DNA from: Ruminococcus sp.
GTDB lineage: Bacteria; Bacillota; Clostridia; Oscillospirales; Ruminococcaceae
Reading direction: 5' to 3'
DNA length: 64,000 nt
Assembly (NCBI GenBank): GCA_017534835.1
Contig: JAFXVT010000063.1
Location: 1-64,000, forward strand
Positions 44,628 through 52,659 of this stretch are shown here, one piece after another. Each line of letters opens with the position of its first letter. Position 1 is the stretch's first letter. Under the pieces are notes generated by a model. The model was given only the letters and a program-made list of their open reading frames with translations. It did not search any database and was not told where the DNA came from. The translations under genes were made by a program, and so were the position numbers.

Positions 44628-45537
44628 TCTTTTTTCTCAGTGAGAATGCTGCAAAAACGCCTGTTCCGAGGAGAACGAACGCAACAGCTGCGCCTGTGTC
44701 GCCGGTCTTGGGTGAGGACGTGCCAGCCTTTGCAGTAGTTGTTGTCCCCTTTGCAGTAGTAGTTGTAGCAGTTGTAGTTGTTGTGGTGGTAGTAGTTGTT
44801 GTTGCTTCTGTAGATGTAGTTGTGGTCTCGGCAGCCTTTACCTCTGCAACAGCAACGGGAGCGATGAGTGTCATATCGCCTTCAGCAGCTGCGCTGATAA
44901 TGTTTTTGCCTGCTGTATCGAGCTTTATCTTAGCCTTGCCCTCAGCGTCCGTCTTTACATCAGTTGCAGTTCCGTTGATCGTGATAACTGCGCCCTCAAC
45001 AGCGACGGGTACCATCTGGTAATTCTCGTCGAAGCTTGCGCGCTGGAGCGTGAGCTCTATCTCAGCGCCCTGCTCAGCCTCAGCAGTGTTCTTGTCGAAC
45101 CAGCTGTAGAATGTGGTGGACCATGCATTGGGGTCGGGATAAACAAATGCATTGATGAAGTCGCCAGCCTTTATCTCGTCAGCAAGACCCATAGCAGCTG
45201 CATTATTTACATAGTAGCCGTAGCTTCCGCCGTTTTCGGTCCCCCAGAGCTTGTCGAGCCCGAGACCGTACTGTCCGACAGATGACTTGTAGCCTGCCTC
45301 AGCTCCGCCCTCGTAGAACTTTTCGTGAGCAGCGGTGAGTGCCTCGTCGATAGTGAGCTTGCCGTCGCCGTCAGCATCTGTAACAGTTACGGATTCCTGT
45401 GAAACAGCGAGCTTTCCGTCTGCGCCTGCGATAGTTACAAAAACGTCCGCGGAAGCAGCTTCTTCAGCGAAGGCAGTAACGCTCATAGCAGAGCAGGTGA
45501 TGAGTGCGGCAGCAGCCGCGGTGATGAACTTCTTCAT
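44617..45537 (-). CDS. Secreted cell-wall protein, DUF4430-like, first gene of the B12 operon
   Basis: The 306-residue protein has a signal peptide (to about residue 25), then a small domain reminiscent of DUF4430 (SYGYYVNNAAAMGLADEIKAGDF beside an EALTAAHEKFYEG helix). That domain contains a perfect EF-hand-type loop (DADGDGKLTIDE, near residue 54). A second beta-rich segment (ITINGTATDVKTDAEGKAKIKLD) resembles a surface-adhesin repeat. A Thr-rich linker follows, and the protein ends with a sortase-type signal (SPKTGD, hydrophobic helix, RKKNED). It is probably wall-anchored and hands a corrinoid to the membrane protein encoded next. GGAGAGG precedes the ATG. Confidence 0.75.
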   Translation of the reverse strand: MKKFITAAAAALITCSAMSVTAFAEEAASADVFVTIAGADGKLAVSQESVTVTDADGDGKLTIDEALTAAHEKFYEGGAEAGYKSSVGQYGLGLDKLWGTENGGSYGYYVNNAAAMGLADEIKAGDFINAFVYPDPNAWSTTFYSWFDKNTAEAEQGAEIELTLQRASFDENYQMVPVAVEGAVITINGTATDVKTDAEGKAKIKLDTAGKNIISAAAEGDMTLIAPVAVAEVKAAETTTTSTEATTTTTTTTTTTATTTTAKGTTTTAKAGTSSPKTGDTGAAVAFVLLGTGVFAAFSLRKKNED

Positions 45538-45566
45538 TATAAACCTCTCCTTTTTTTAAGGGCAAC

Positions 45567-45594
45567 AAAAACGCTTTCCGGTGAATGGAAAGCG
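45567..45594 (-). terminator. Attenuator terminator of the cobalamin riboswitch
   Basis: On the minus strand CGCTTTCC pairs with GGAAAGCG and is followed by TTTTTGTTG, 30-60 nt before the first operon gene. It is the likely expression platform for transcription control. Confidence 0.8.
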
Positions 45595-45599
45595 ATGAA

Positions 45600-45779
45600 C
45601 GGACATAACAAACAAGCTCCGCGGAAATATCCCGGAAAGCTCGGATGTTCCGTTTTTCACTGTCCAAAAACGTGAATATCCGCATACCTGACGAGCGACC
45701 CGGCTCCGGCAGAATGCCTCATACGGTAGTGACTGCTGCGGCGGATTCTCACCGCTCTTCCCTCAGCTTCAGGCTGCAT
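45600..45779 (-). promoter_or_regulatory. Cobalamin riboswitch
   Basis: The minus-strand leader holds the conserved pieces of a cobalamin aptamer: GGGAAGAGCGGTGAGAATCC, then GCCGCAGCAGTCACTACCGT (the B12 box region) and a downstream GTCAGGTATGC-type P-element. Ligand binding would favour the downstream terminator (45567-45594) and shut off the ECF operon when B12 is plentiful. Ends are approximate. Which corrinoid is preferred cannot be read. Confidence 0.85.
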
Positions 45780-45785
45780 AATGTA

Positions 45786-45814
45786 ATTATAGCACATTGA
45801 TAAATAAAATGCAA
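45786..45814 (-). promoter_or_regulatory. Sigma-A promoter of the cobalamin-uptake operon
   Basis: TTGCAT (45809-45814) and a perfect TATAAT (45786-45791) are 17 bp apart on the minus strand, directly upstream of the riboswitch. Confidence 0.85.
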
Positions 45815-45833
45815 CAGGTGAGACGAAAAAAAT

Positions 45834-45954
45834 CCTGCACCGGAAGGGTGTCCCTTCAGCCTGTTTCGTGGGTCACCGGGTACGTAACGCGAGTTTACGG
45901 CTCGGCAGCATACTTTTCCGTTAATGGAATCGCACAGAGCTGCCCCGGTGCAGG
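45834..45954 (-). repeat. Terminator-like palindrome enclosing a repeated hairpin (family member A)
   Basis: CCTGCACCGG (45834-45843) pairs with CCGGTGCAGG (45945-45954), and seven T follow on the minus strand, so it can terminate the peptidase E-like gene. Its ~100-nt interior holds GAAGGGTGTCCCTTCAGCCT and a GTACGTAACGC-type segment that recur near 61335-61481. Confidence 0.7.
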
Positions 45955-45965
45955 AAAGGCGATCA

Positions 45966-46535
45966 TCACAGCACTATGAGCTGGTCATTATTGATAGTGA
46001 TAAGCTCGGGAGCGCTCCCGATAAAGCTTCGGCACATCTCTATTTCCTTTTCGCCGCGGCAGTCAAAATGACAGATAACGTATTTGTCCGTGAGCGAGAG
46101 GGCGTTGAAGTCGCCGTCGGTGATGTGGTTGTTGTCGTCGAAATTTTTCACGTATTCGATGTTTCCGCAGGCGAGGTATGCTCCGGCAGAAAAGCCCATA
46201 TATACTGCTCCGCCGGCGACCTGTCCGCGGATGAAGCTGTCGAGCCCGAACTTTTTCACAAGGTGCAGCAGCTTGAAGGTATTGCCGCCGAGAACTGCTA
46301 TATAGCTGAAGCTCATTCCGAGCAGCTCTTCGGGCTTGTCCTCGTCGAAGATGAAGATGTTTTCCTTTTTGAAGCCTGCCATCGCCGCGCAGTTTTTCTC
46401 TCTTTCAGCAGTTTCCGCGCCGAATGCGCACGCGAGCGGAATGATGAGCATTTTACCGGATCTGTCCGCGATGAGCTCGCTGAGTCTGAGACGGTTGCTT
46501 GTGCTGCTGAATCCGTATGAACCTAAGATAAGCAT
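45966..46535 (-). CDS. Peptidase E (S51)-like protein
   Basis: The 189-residue protein has the class-I glutamine-amidotransferase-like fold of peptidase E: the nucleophile Ser in YMGFSAGAYLACG, an upstream VLGGNTFKLLHLV loop, and ICHFDCRGEKEIEM near the end. Family members cut Asp-X dipeptides or cyanophycin fragments. GAGGTAAAA precedes the ATG. It is a separate gene upstream of the cobalamin operon promoter. Catalytic specificity is inferred only from the family. Confidence 0.82.
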   Translation of the reverse strand: MLILGSYGFSSTSNRLRLSELIADRSGKMLIIPLACAFGAETAEREKNCAAMAGFKKENIFIFDEDKPEELLGMSFSYIAVLGGNTFKLLHLVKKFGLDSFIRGQVAGGAVYMGFSAGAYLACGNIEYVKNFDDNNHITDGDFNALSLTDKYVICHFDCRGEKEIEMCRSFIGSAPELITINNDQLIVL

Positions 46536-46651
46536 ATTTTTACCTCATGTTAGTTAGTGGAAGTCAATTATACCACCGTGAAGGGAAAATTGCAATATCT
46601 AAAATGGTATCATTTTCCTGATATTACAGCATATTTCTATGTCCTTTTATG

Positions 46652-47116
46652 TCATTGAAGAACATCTTCGGGGACATCAATGAAAAACAGCTGGTCGGTA
46701 TCGCCGTATATCGTTCCGAAGTCGCCGATTTTCGTGAATCCGTACTTCTCATACAGCCCGACCTCGCCGCTCATCAGATAGACCTTATCGAAGCCGTTTT
46801 CTCCGGCATAGCTGACAGCCTTGCGTATCATCTGCTCAGATATTCTTCTTCCGCGGAAGCTCTCATCCACGAATATAAAGCCGATGAACGGGGTATACGG
46901 AGACCCGGGCGGAAGCTCATCTTTTTCCGTGAGCGTGCAGAATCCGGCGATATTTCCGCCTTCAACGGCGGTGAATACGCGCTCAAAGCCGTGAAAAGCT
47001 TCATCACGCATAAGCCTTGCGAGCTCTGTGCCTGCCCTCCATGAGCAGTTTTCTGCGAAGGCTATGGTCTTTTCCCACAGCTCCGAGCCTTTTTCTGATA
47101 TGAATACTTCGGTCAT
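46652..47116 (-). CDS. GNAT family N-acetyltransferase
   Basis: The 154-residue protein has a GNAT core with the acetyl-CoA loop in VDESFRGRRISEQMIRKAV (R/Q-x-x-G-x-G/A-like) and the C-terminal YLMSGEVGLYEKYGFTKIGDFGT motif. Substrate is unknown. It lies 11 nt downstream of the XRE regulator gene and may be cotranscribed with it. Confidence 0.87.
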   Translation of the reverse strand: MTEVFISEKGSELWEKTIAFAENCSWRAGTELARLMRDEAFHGFERVFTAVEGGNIAGFCTLTEKDELPPGSPYTPFIGFIFVDESFRGRRISEQMIRKAVSYAGENGFDKVYLMSGEVGLYEKYGFTKIGDFGTIYGDTDQLFFIDVPEDVLQ

Positions 47117-47127
47117 AGTTTCTCCTT

Positions 47128-47736
47128 TTATTTGCTGTTATTTGTGCCGCGGCGTATGTCCTGACAGAAGAGCCCGTGCTTGGTGCAGTACCATATGAGC
47201 TTTCCTGTGCGGTAGTGCGGCAGAGTCAGCTGAAGGTCCCATTCCGGATACTGCCGGAAAACCGTCACCGAGCTGTCGCATACGTATGCGGCGAATGAGA
47301 TGTAGTGGTCTTTTGTCATTTCGTGCCGGGAGGAGATGAACCACTCTCCGCCGAGGTCCTCGACGGTCAGCATATCGTTTTCCTCAGCCTTTTGCGGCTC
47401 GAGCGGAGCGAGTCTGTTACCGCAGCAGGTGACAGCTGCATCAGATGAGGACGTGATGATGTTTCCGCAGTCCTTGCAGACGTAGAATCTTGTCTTTTTC
47501 ATATTTCCCTTTTCGCTTTCGTTTTTTTCGATACTTCCGGACAGGAGAGTCTGGATGTCAGTGCCGAAAACATCGGAAAGCCCGGAGAGCAGCGAGATGT
47601 CGGGGAGTCCGCTGCCGCATTCCCATTTTGATACAGCCTTATCGCTCACGCACAGCTTTTCTGCGAGCTGCTTCTGCGTTAGTCCGGCTGATTTCCGGAG
47701 CCGGCGTATAAGTGCGCCTGTCTTGATATTATCCAT
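47128..47736 (-). CDS. XRE-family regulator with zinc-ribbon-like C-terminal region
   Basis: The ~202-residue protein has an N-terminal HTH (residues 5-60: TGALIRRLRKSAGLTQKQLAEKLCVSDKAVSKWECG). A middle segment resembles a desulforedoxin/zinc ribbon (FYVCKDCGNIITSSSDAAVTCCGNRLAPL, with CxxC and CC). The C-terminal region then contains HEMTKDHYISFAAYV, as in desulfoferrodoxin-like regulators. Metal binding is therefore likely. The ATG at 47736 has AGAGGTG 7 nt upstream; a longer frame to 47802 lacks an SD. It lies between the anti-sigma gene and the acetyltransferase gene. Confidence 0.85.
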   Translation of the reverse strand: MDNIKTGALIRRLRKSAGLTQKQLAEKLCVSDKAVSKWECGSGLPDISLLSGLSDVFGTDIQTLLSGSIEKNESEKGNMKKTRFYVCKDCGNIITSSSDAAVTCCGNRLAPLEPQKAEENDMLTVEDLGGEWFISSRHEMTKDHYISFAAYVCDSSVTVFRQYPEWDLQLTLPHYRTGKLIWYCTKHGLFCQDIRRGTNNSK

Positions 47737-47798
47737 TTCATTCACCTCTGCCCTTTCGGAAGTCTGTATCACCATTATAAGGCGGCGGCGGAGAAATG

Positions 47799-48683
47799 TC
47801 AATCTACGTTCTGTGGAGTGTGGAGCAGATCCGGCTGAAACTGTCCCTTCATCTGCTGCTTGCGGTAGGGATTGCCGTCCTTTGCGTTGAAGCCGAGGGG
47901 AAGGTATTCCTCCGGGATATATTCCTCATAGTCGATGTCGTAAGAATAGTTGCAGAAGATCAGCTCAACATAGGTGATCGTGTTGTCCCTTCCGGGAGTG
48001 TGTATCGCATAGACGAATCCGTTATAATCGTCGCAGAACAGGGCGATAGGGTCGGAGCTGCCGGCAAAGCCGGTCACGCTGTATATCCCTTCATACGGCA
48101 TAACACCGAGGCTTCCAAGCCTTGTGAGCTCAGCCTGATAGTCCTCATCGGTGTAGGTCACTGTCAGATAGCTGAGATATTGTGCGTCCCACGGGTTATA
48201 GTAGACCATTTTGTAATCGACAACGTTCATATCATCGGTGATACTGTCGGGGAAGACAGATTCGTCCATTCCCCATTTGCTGACGTATTCCTCCTTTGCG
48301 TCTTCGCCCATATACATCGAATAATGCGACGGGACAGTGTCTACCTCGACCTTAGCGGAGGCGACGCTCCAATAAAGCAGCGCGGTAACAGATACGACTA
48401 CGGCGGTATTGATCAACAAGATCGGAACAACTATCGCAATGGCTATAATGGCAATTATCTTTGCGATCCTCTGAGTTTTTTTCTTATCATATCTTGCGAA
48501 TTCCTGCGCAGAATCCACACGGAACTGCATATCGGGAGTTTTCACTGTCATAGCCCTGAGCGTATCGCGGCAGGAGCTGCATTCAGCGAGGTGCTCTTCT
48601 GTAAGCTCGCGGCTCTTTTTGCTGAGCATATCCTCTGAGTACAGCGGCAGCAGGTCGCGGACGACCTCACATGGTAGTTTCAT
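47799..48683 (-). CDS. Anti-sigma factor with zinc-finger N-terminus
   Basis: The 294-residue protein begins with a ZAS/zf-HC2 domain (MKLPCEVVRDLLPLYSEDML then EEHLAECSSCRDTL, H-x3-C-x2-C). One transmembrane helix follows (about residues 75-105) and then an extracellular domain of unknown type. It would hold the sigma factor encoded just upstream until an outside signal arrives. It overlaps the sigma gene by 4 nt. The domain order, soluble zinc finger then membrane then sensor, is typical. Confidence 0.87.
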   Translation of the reverse strand: MKLPCEVVRDLLPLYSEDMLSKKSRELTEEHLAECSSCRDTLRAMTVKTPDMQFRVDSAQEFARYDKKKTQRIAKIIAIIAIAIVVPILLINTAVVVSVTALLYWSVASAKVEVDTVPSHYSMYMGEDAKEEYVSKWGMDESVFPDSITDDMNVVDYKMVYYNPWDAQYLSYLTVTYTDEDYQAELTRLGSLGVMPYEGIYSVTGFAGSSDPIALFCDDYNGFVYAIHTPGRDNTITYVELIFCNYSYDIDYEEYIPEEYLPLGFNAKDGNPYRKQQMKGQFQPDLLHTPQNVD

Positions 48684-49171
48684 TCCGATTCCTCCTTTAT
48701 CTGTTCATATATCATAGCTTTTGCGCGGTGGAAGGTCACGCACGCCCAGTGCTCGCTCTTGTCGAAAAGCGAGCCTATCTCGCGGAAGGAGAGCTCGCCG
48801 AAGATACGGAGCGAAAAAACCTCCTTGTACGGCTCACGGATCGTGTGCAGCACCTTATGCAGCCGGAATGCGAGCTCCTTGTCTGCGATAAGCTCAGACA
48901 GGTCGGCATCTTCGGCAGCGAGGTCTTCGGGTATATCGCTGCCTGTCATATGCTTTTGCTTCCGGCAGTGGGAGTAGTAGAGATTCCTTCCGATGGAGCA
49001 GAGCCATACACGGAGCTCCGATTCGCCGCGGTAGCTGTCAATAGTGCGGAACGCGCGGAAAAAAGTCTCCTGCGTCAGCTCCTCGGCAAGGCTCTCGTTT
49101 GCGGTGAGTCCGCGGAGAAATCTGAAAACATCGCTGTAGTATTCGCGGAAAACCGCATCGAAGTCCTCCAT
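48680..49171 (-). CDS. ECF-type RNA polymerase sigma factor
   Basis: The 163-residue protein has region 2 (FREYYSDVFRFLRGLTANESLAEELTQETFFRAF) and region 4 (YKEVFSLRIFGELSFREIGSLFDKSEHWACVTFHRAK). GGAGGGAGAG precedes the ATG at 49171; an in-frame start at 49189 is less well placed. It directs a stress or envelope regulon and is paired with the zinc-finger anti-sigma gene that overlaps its end. Confidence 0.93.
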   Translation of the reverse strand: MEDFDAVFREYYSDVFRFLRGLTANESLAEELTQETFFRAFRTIDSYRGESELRVWLCSIGRNLYYSHCRKQKHMTGSDIPEDLAAEDADLSELIADKELAFRLHKVLHTIREPYKEVFSLRIFGELSFREIGSLFDKSEHWACVTFHRAKAMIYEQIKEESE

Positions 49172-49398
49172 AGCTCTCCCTCCTTTCACATATAGGACGC
49201 ACGAAAAACAGATATATCACAGAAAATCCCGGAAATATTTTTCATACCATTAATAATACCTCCGGCGGCAGGAGATGTCAAGCCTGCGGCGGACAGAAAG
49301 CATTCATCATTTCAGCAGCAAATCAACTCCAAAACTGGTAATATATACAATGACGGCGGCACTGATTTGTGCATTCATACGAAGATCGTGCAGAGGTG

Positions 49399-49429
49399 TT
49401 GACTCTGACGTTACGTCATAGTTTATAAT
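49399..49429 (+). promoter_or_regulatory. MerR-type promoter/operator with 19-bp spacer
   Basis: TTGACT (49399-49404) and TATAAT (49424-49429) are separated by 19 bp, the long spacing typical of MerR-activated promoters. The perfect palindrome TGACGTTACGTCA (49406-49418) sits inside the spacer. It lies 24 bp before the MerR-family gene, which suggests autoregulation. Confidence 0.75.
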
Positions 49430-49452
49430 GAAGTCACACGGGAGGGAAGCTT

Positions 49453-50178
49453 ATGAGAACAGTGAACGATGTGAGCAGACTGACAGGAGTGAGTATACGC
49501 ACTCTGCAATATTACGACAGGATAGGTCTGCTGCCGCCTGCGCAGCGCACGGAGGCTGGCTACAGGCTGTATGACGATACGGCACTGGAGCGATTGCAGC
49601 AGATACTTCTTTTCCGCGAGCTCGGATTTTCGCTCGACGAGATAAAAGACATTCTCGATTCGCCCGGATTCGACCGCGGCAGGGCGCTCACGCAGCAGAT
49701 AGAGCTGCTGATGCTCAAAAAGCAGCGGCTCGAAGCGATGATAGCGCTCGCCCGTGAAATAAGAGAAAAAGGAGAAAAAAATATGAGCTTTGAGGCATTT
49801 GACAATAAGAAGATAGAAGAATATGCTGCCCGTGCAAAAGCTGAATGGGGCGGCACGAGAGAATTCGCCGAATATGAGCAGAAGAGCGCGGCGCGTACTC
49901 CTGAGCAGGAAAAGGCAAAGGCAGACGAGCTAATGCGCGTTTTTGCGGAGTTTGGTGCGATGCGTGACAAGCCCGTGGATTCCGCCGTGGTCAGGGAGCA
50001 GGTGAGGAAGCTTCAGCGCGTGATAACGGAGAATTACTATACCTGCACCGATGAGATACTCGCTTCTCTCGGGCAGATGTACGCCGCAGGCGGCGAATTC
50101 AGGCAGAATATCGACAGAGCAGGCGGCGAGGGCACAGCAGAATTTGCGAGCCGCGCAATTGCGGGATACTGCAAATGA
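49453..50178 (+). CDS. MerR-family regulator with TipAS-like effector domain
   Basis: The 241-residue protein begins with the MerR HTH (RTVNDVSRLTGVSIRTLQYYDRIGLLPPAQRTEAGYRLYDD) and dimerisation coiled coil. It then carries a TipAS-like antibiotic-recognition domain (about residues 110-240: FDNKKIEEYAARAKAEWGGTREFAEYEQ, then the YTCTDEILASLGQMYAAGGEF stretch). Relatives respond to thiopeptides or other amphipathic drugs. GGGAGGGAAG precedes the ATG. A MerR-type promoter lies upstream and a terminator at 50222. Confidence 0.9.
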   Translation: MRTVNDVSRLTGVSIRTLQYYDRIGLLPPAQRTEAGYRLYDDTALERLQQILLFRELGFSLDEIKDILDSPGFDRGRALTQQIELLMLKKQRLEAMIALAREIREKGEKNMSFEAFDNKKIEEYAARAKAEWGGTREFAEYEQKSAARTPEQEKAKADELMRVFAEFGAMRDKPVDSAVVREQVRKLQRVITENYYTCTDEILASLGQMYAAGGEFRQNIDRAGGEGTAEFASRAIAGYCK

Positions 50179-50221
50179 GAAAAGCGGTATCGTCAGCCGG
50201 ATATAATAATTCTATAATGAC

Positions 50222-50258
50222 AGCCGAGCTATGCTTATTGAGCATAGCTCGGCTTGCT
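50222..50258 (+). terminator. Rho-independent terminator after the MerR gene
   Basis: AGCCGAGCTATGC pairs with GCATAGCTCGGCT over a short loop and is followed by TGCTTATAAAG. The stem is strong but the T tract weak. Confidence 0.7.
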
Positions 50259-50378
50259 TATAAAGTATTTGAAATTTCACAGCATATATGTTAGAATTGT
50301 ATTACAGAAGGTGGAGCCTGTGCGTTAGCTGCTTCACTAAAATGTCAAGACCGAGGAGGAATCACGAAGAACAACGAA

Positions 50379-51365
50379 ATGCTGACTCTTACACAGGATT
50401 GGGACAAGACCTTCCCGAAGTCCGACAAGGTCGACCATAAGAAGGTCACCTTCCGCAATCGCTATGGTATCACGCTTGCGGCTGATATGTATATCCCGAA
50501 GGATAAGGACGGAAAGCTTCCGGCTGTTGCGGTATGCGGACCATTCGGCGCTGTCAAGGAGCAGTGCAGCGGTCTGTATGCACAGACCCTCGCGGAACGC
50601 GGCTTCCTGTCTATCGCATTCGACCCCTCATTTACGGGCGAGAGCGGCGGTATGCCGAGATATATGGCTTCTCCCGATATAAACACCGAGGATTTTCAGG
50701 CGGCAGTGGACTTTCTCTCAGTGCAGGACAACGCCGACCCTGACAGGATCGGTATCTGCGGTATCTGCGGCTGGGGCGGACTGTCCATCAACGCTGCTGC
50801 TATAGACACCCGTATAAAGGCAACAGTTGCCGTTACTATGTACGATATGGCCCGCGTGAATGCGAACGGATACTTCGATTCCGAGGACAGCGAGGAAAAG
50901 CGCTATGAGAAAAAAGCTGCCCTCAATGCACAGCGTATCGCCGACTTCAAAAGCGGCGTATACGTCCTCGGCGGCGGTGTTGTCGACCCTCTTCCGGACG
51001 ATGCTCCGTTCTTCGTCAAGGACTATCACAGCTACTACAAAACAGAGCGCGGCTATCACGCACGCTCGCTCAACTCAAACGGCGGCTGGAACGTCATCGG
51101 CTGTATGTCGTTTATGAATCAGCCGATAAATACCTACAGCAATGAGATAAGGAGCGCTGTTCTCATTATCCACGGTGAAAAGGCTCATTCCTGCTATTTC
51201 AGCAAGGACGCTTACGCTGCTATGACTAAGGACAGCAAATACACCGACAACAAGGAGCTCCTCATCATTCCCGATGCGGTGCATACCGACCTCTACGACG
51301 GAGGCGGTAAGAACGCTATCCCGTTCGATAAGATAGCTGATTTTTACAATGAGTACCTGAAATAA
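50379..51365 (+). CDS. Alpha/beta hydrolase with cysteine at the nucleophile elbow
   Basis: The 328-residue protein has an alpha/beta-hydrolase fold: LPAVAVCGPFGAVKEQCS (oxyanion region), FLSIAFDPSFTGESGG, the elbow GICGICGWGGLSIN and the late His in LIIPDAVHTDLYDGGG. The elbow follows the G-x-C-x-x-G-G pattern of YcjY-like proteins, with Cys instead of Ser. Substrate is unknown. The first ATG is at 50379, 19 nt after GGAGG. An in-frame ACG at 50364, much nearer the SD, could be the true or former start. Confidence 0.8.
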   Translation: MLTLTQDWDKTFPKSDKVDHKKVTFRNRYGITLAADMYIPKDKDGKLPAVAVCGPFGAVKEQCSGLYAQTLAERGFLSIAFDPSFTGESGGMPRYMASPDINTEDFQAAVDFLSVQDNADPDRIGICGICGWGGLSINAAAIDTRIKATVAVTMYDMARVNANGYFDSEDSEEKRYEKKAALNAQRIADFKSGVYVLGGGVVDPLPDDAPFFVKDYHSYYKTERGYHARSLNSNGGWNVIGCMSFMNQPINTYSNEIRSAVLIIHGEKAHSCYFSKDAYAAMTKDSKYTDNKELLIIPDAVHTDLYDGGGKNAIPFDKIADFYNEYLK

Positions 51366-51423
51366 AATTTCAGCTGACAGCCTATTATTGATGTTAAATG
51401 TACCGAACTGAAAGGAGCCTTTT

Positions 51424-52638
51424 ATGAAACGATCAACAAGATCAGCCGGAGCGATAGCCCTCTCTGCGGCAATGCTCCTGTGCAGCGCCTGCGGAGCCTC
51501 TGAGGAGAGCACAGGCTCGTCTGTTGCGGTGCAGAGCAGCACTTCTGAGCAGATAACGACAGGTGCCGCAGCTCAGCCTTTGACAAGCGAGGCTGCAAGT
51601 GCAGATGTTATGACGATGAACGTGGGCGGAAGCAGCTTCAGCGTTGCGCTTGAGGATAACGAGACGGTCACGGCTCTGAAGGAGCTTCTGCCGGCAAACC
51701 TTGATATGTCCGAGCTCAACGGAAACGAGAAATACTGCTACCTTGATACAGAGCTGCCCTCAGCGCCCGAAAAGGTAGGAAGCATAGCCGCCGGCGATGT
51801 TATGCTCTACGGAGATAACTGCCTTGTGGTGTTCTATAAGAGCTTCAAGACGTCATATTCTTATACGAGGATAGGTCATATCGACGATAACGCTGAGCTC
51901 GAAAAGGCTCTCGGGAGCGGCGGAGCTGCTGTCTCGTTCTCTTTGAATGAAAATGAGGATACACAGGAGAGCGATGTCCTCGTTGCGTATTTTTCGCGGA
52001 CGGGCAATACCGGGAAGATAGCGGAATATCTGATAGAGCTCACAGGTGCGGACAGCTATGTGATAAACGCGGCTGTGCCCTATTCTGACGATGATATAAA
52101 GTATCAGGACAGCGGCTGCCGTGCGAACAAGGAGCAGAACGACAAGTCTGCACGTCCGGAGATAGCAGAGCCGATAGCCTCGATAGACAGCTATGATACG
52201 ATACTTCTCGGCTATCCGATATGGTGGGGCGAGGAGCCGCGCATAATCGACACCTTCCTCGAAAGCTATGACTTTTCAGACAAGACCGTGATACCGTTCT
52301 GTACATCTGCAAGCAGCGGTATTTCAGCGAGTGAGGCGAATATAAAAGCGCTCGTCCCGATAGGCGAGCAGCCCGGAGGCAGACGCTTTGCTGCATCTGC
52401 AAAAAAAGAAGATGTCTCTGAGTGGCTCGACCTGCTCGGAGTCAAAAAAAAAATAACTGAATACACCGCGCAGGACCTCAGAGCTCTGAGCGATTTCCTG
52501 CTCGGAAAGCCCGTCGGAGCAGGTCTTGCAGGGAAGCAGTATGACCTCGACGGCGACGGTGCGTGGACCGCATTCGACCTCTGTCTGATGAGGGAGCTTG
52601 TCAAAGCACCGAAGAGTGCAGGAGCAGAAGAAATATAA
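51424..52638 (+). CDS. Secreted flavodoxin-cyclophilin-like lipoprotein with dockerin-like tail
   Basis: The 404-residue protein has a lipoprotein signal (AAMLLCSAC) and a Ser/Thr linker. A cyclophilin-like beta domain follows (about residues 60-175: MTMNVGGSSFSVALEDNETV, then GDVMLYGDNCLVVFYKSF), then a flavodoxin domain (about 185-335: VLVAYFSRTGNTGKIAEYL, the FMN loop, and ILLGYPIWWGEEPRIIDTFL). The C-terminus (TAQDLRALSDFLLGK, then QYDLDGDGAWTAFDLCLMREL) resembles a dockerin with only its second calcium loop intact. It may take part in extracellular redox chemistry. It lies 58 nt after the hydrolase and 21 nt before an FMN reductase-like gene. Confidence 0.82.
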   Translation: MKRSTRSAGAIALSAAMLLCSACGASEESTGSSVAVQSSTSEQITTGAAAQPLTSEAASADVMTMNVGGSSFSVALEDNETVTALKELLPANLDMSELNGNEKYCYLDTELPSAPEKVGSIAAGDVMLYGDNCLVVFYKSFKTSYSYTRIGHIDDNAELEKALGSGGAAVSFSLNENEDTQESDVLVAYFSRTGNTGKIAEYLIELTGADSYVINAAVPYSDDDIKYQDSGCRANKEQNDKSARPEIAEPIASIDSYDTILLGYPIWWGEEPRIIDTFLESYDFSDKTVIPFCTSASSGISASEANIKALVPIGEQPGGRRFAASAKKEDVSEWLDLLGVKKKITEYTAQDLRALSDFLLGKPVGAGLAGKQYDLDGDGAWTAFDLCLMRELVKAPKSAGAEEI

Positions 52639-52659
52639 CATACATCAAGGAGCAGACTT

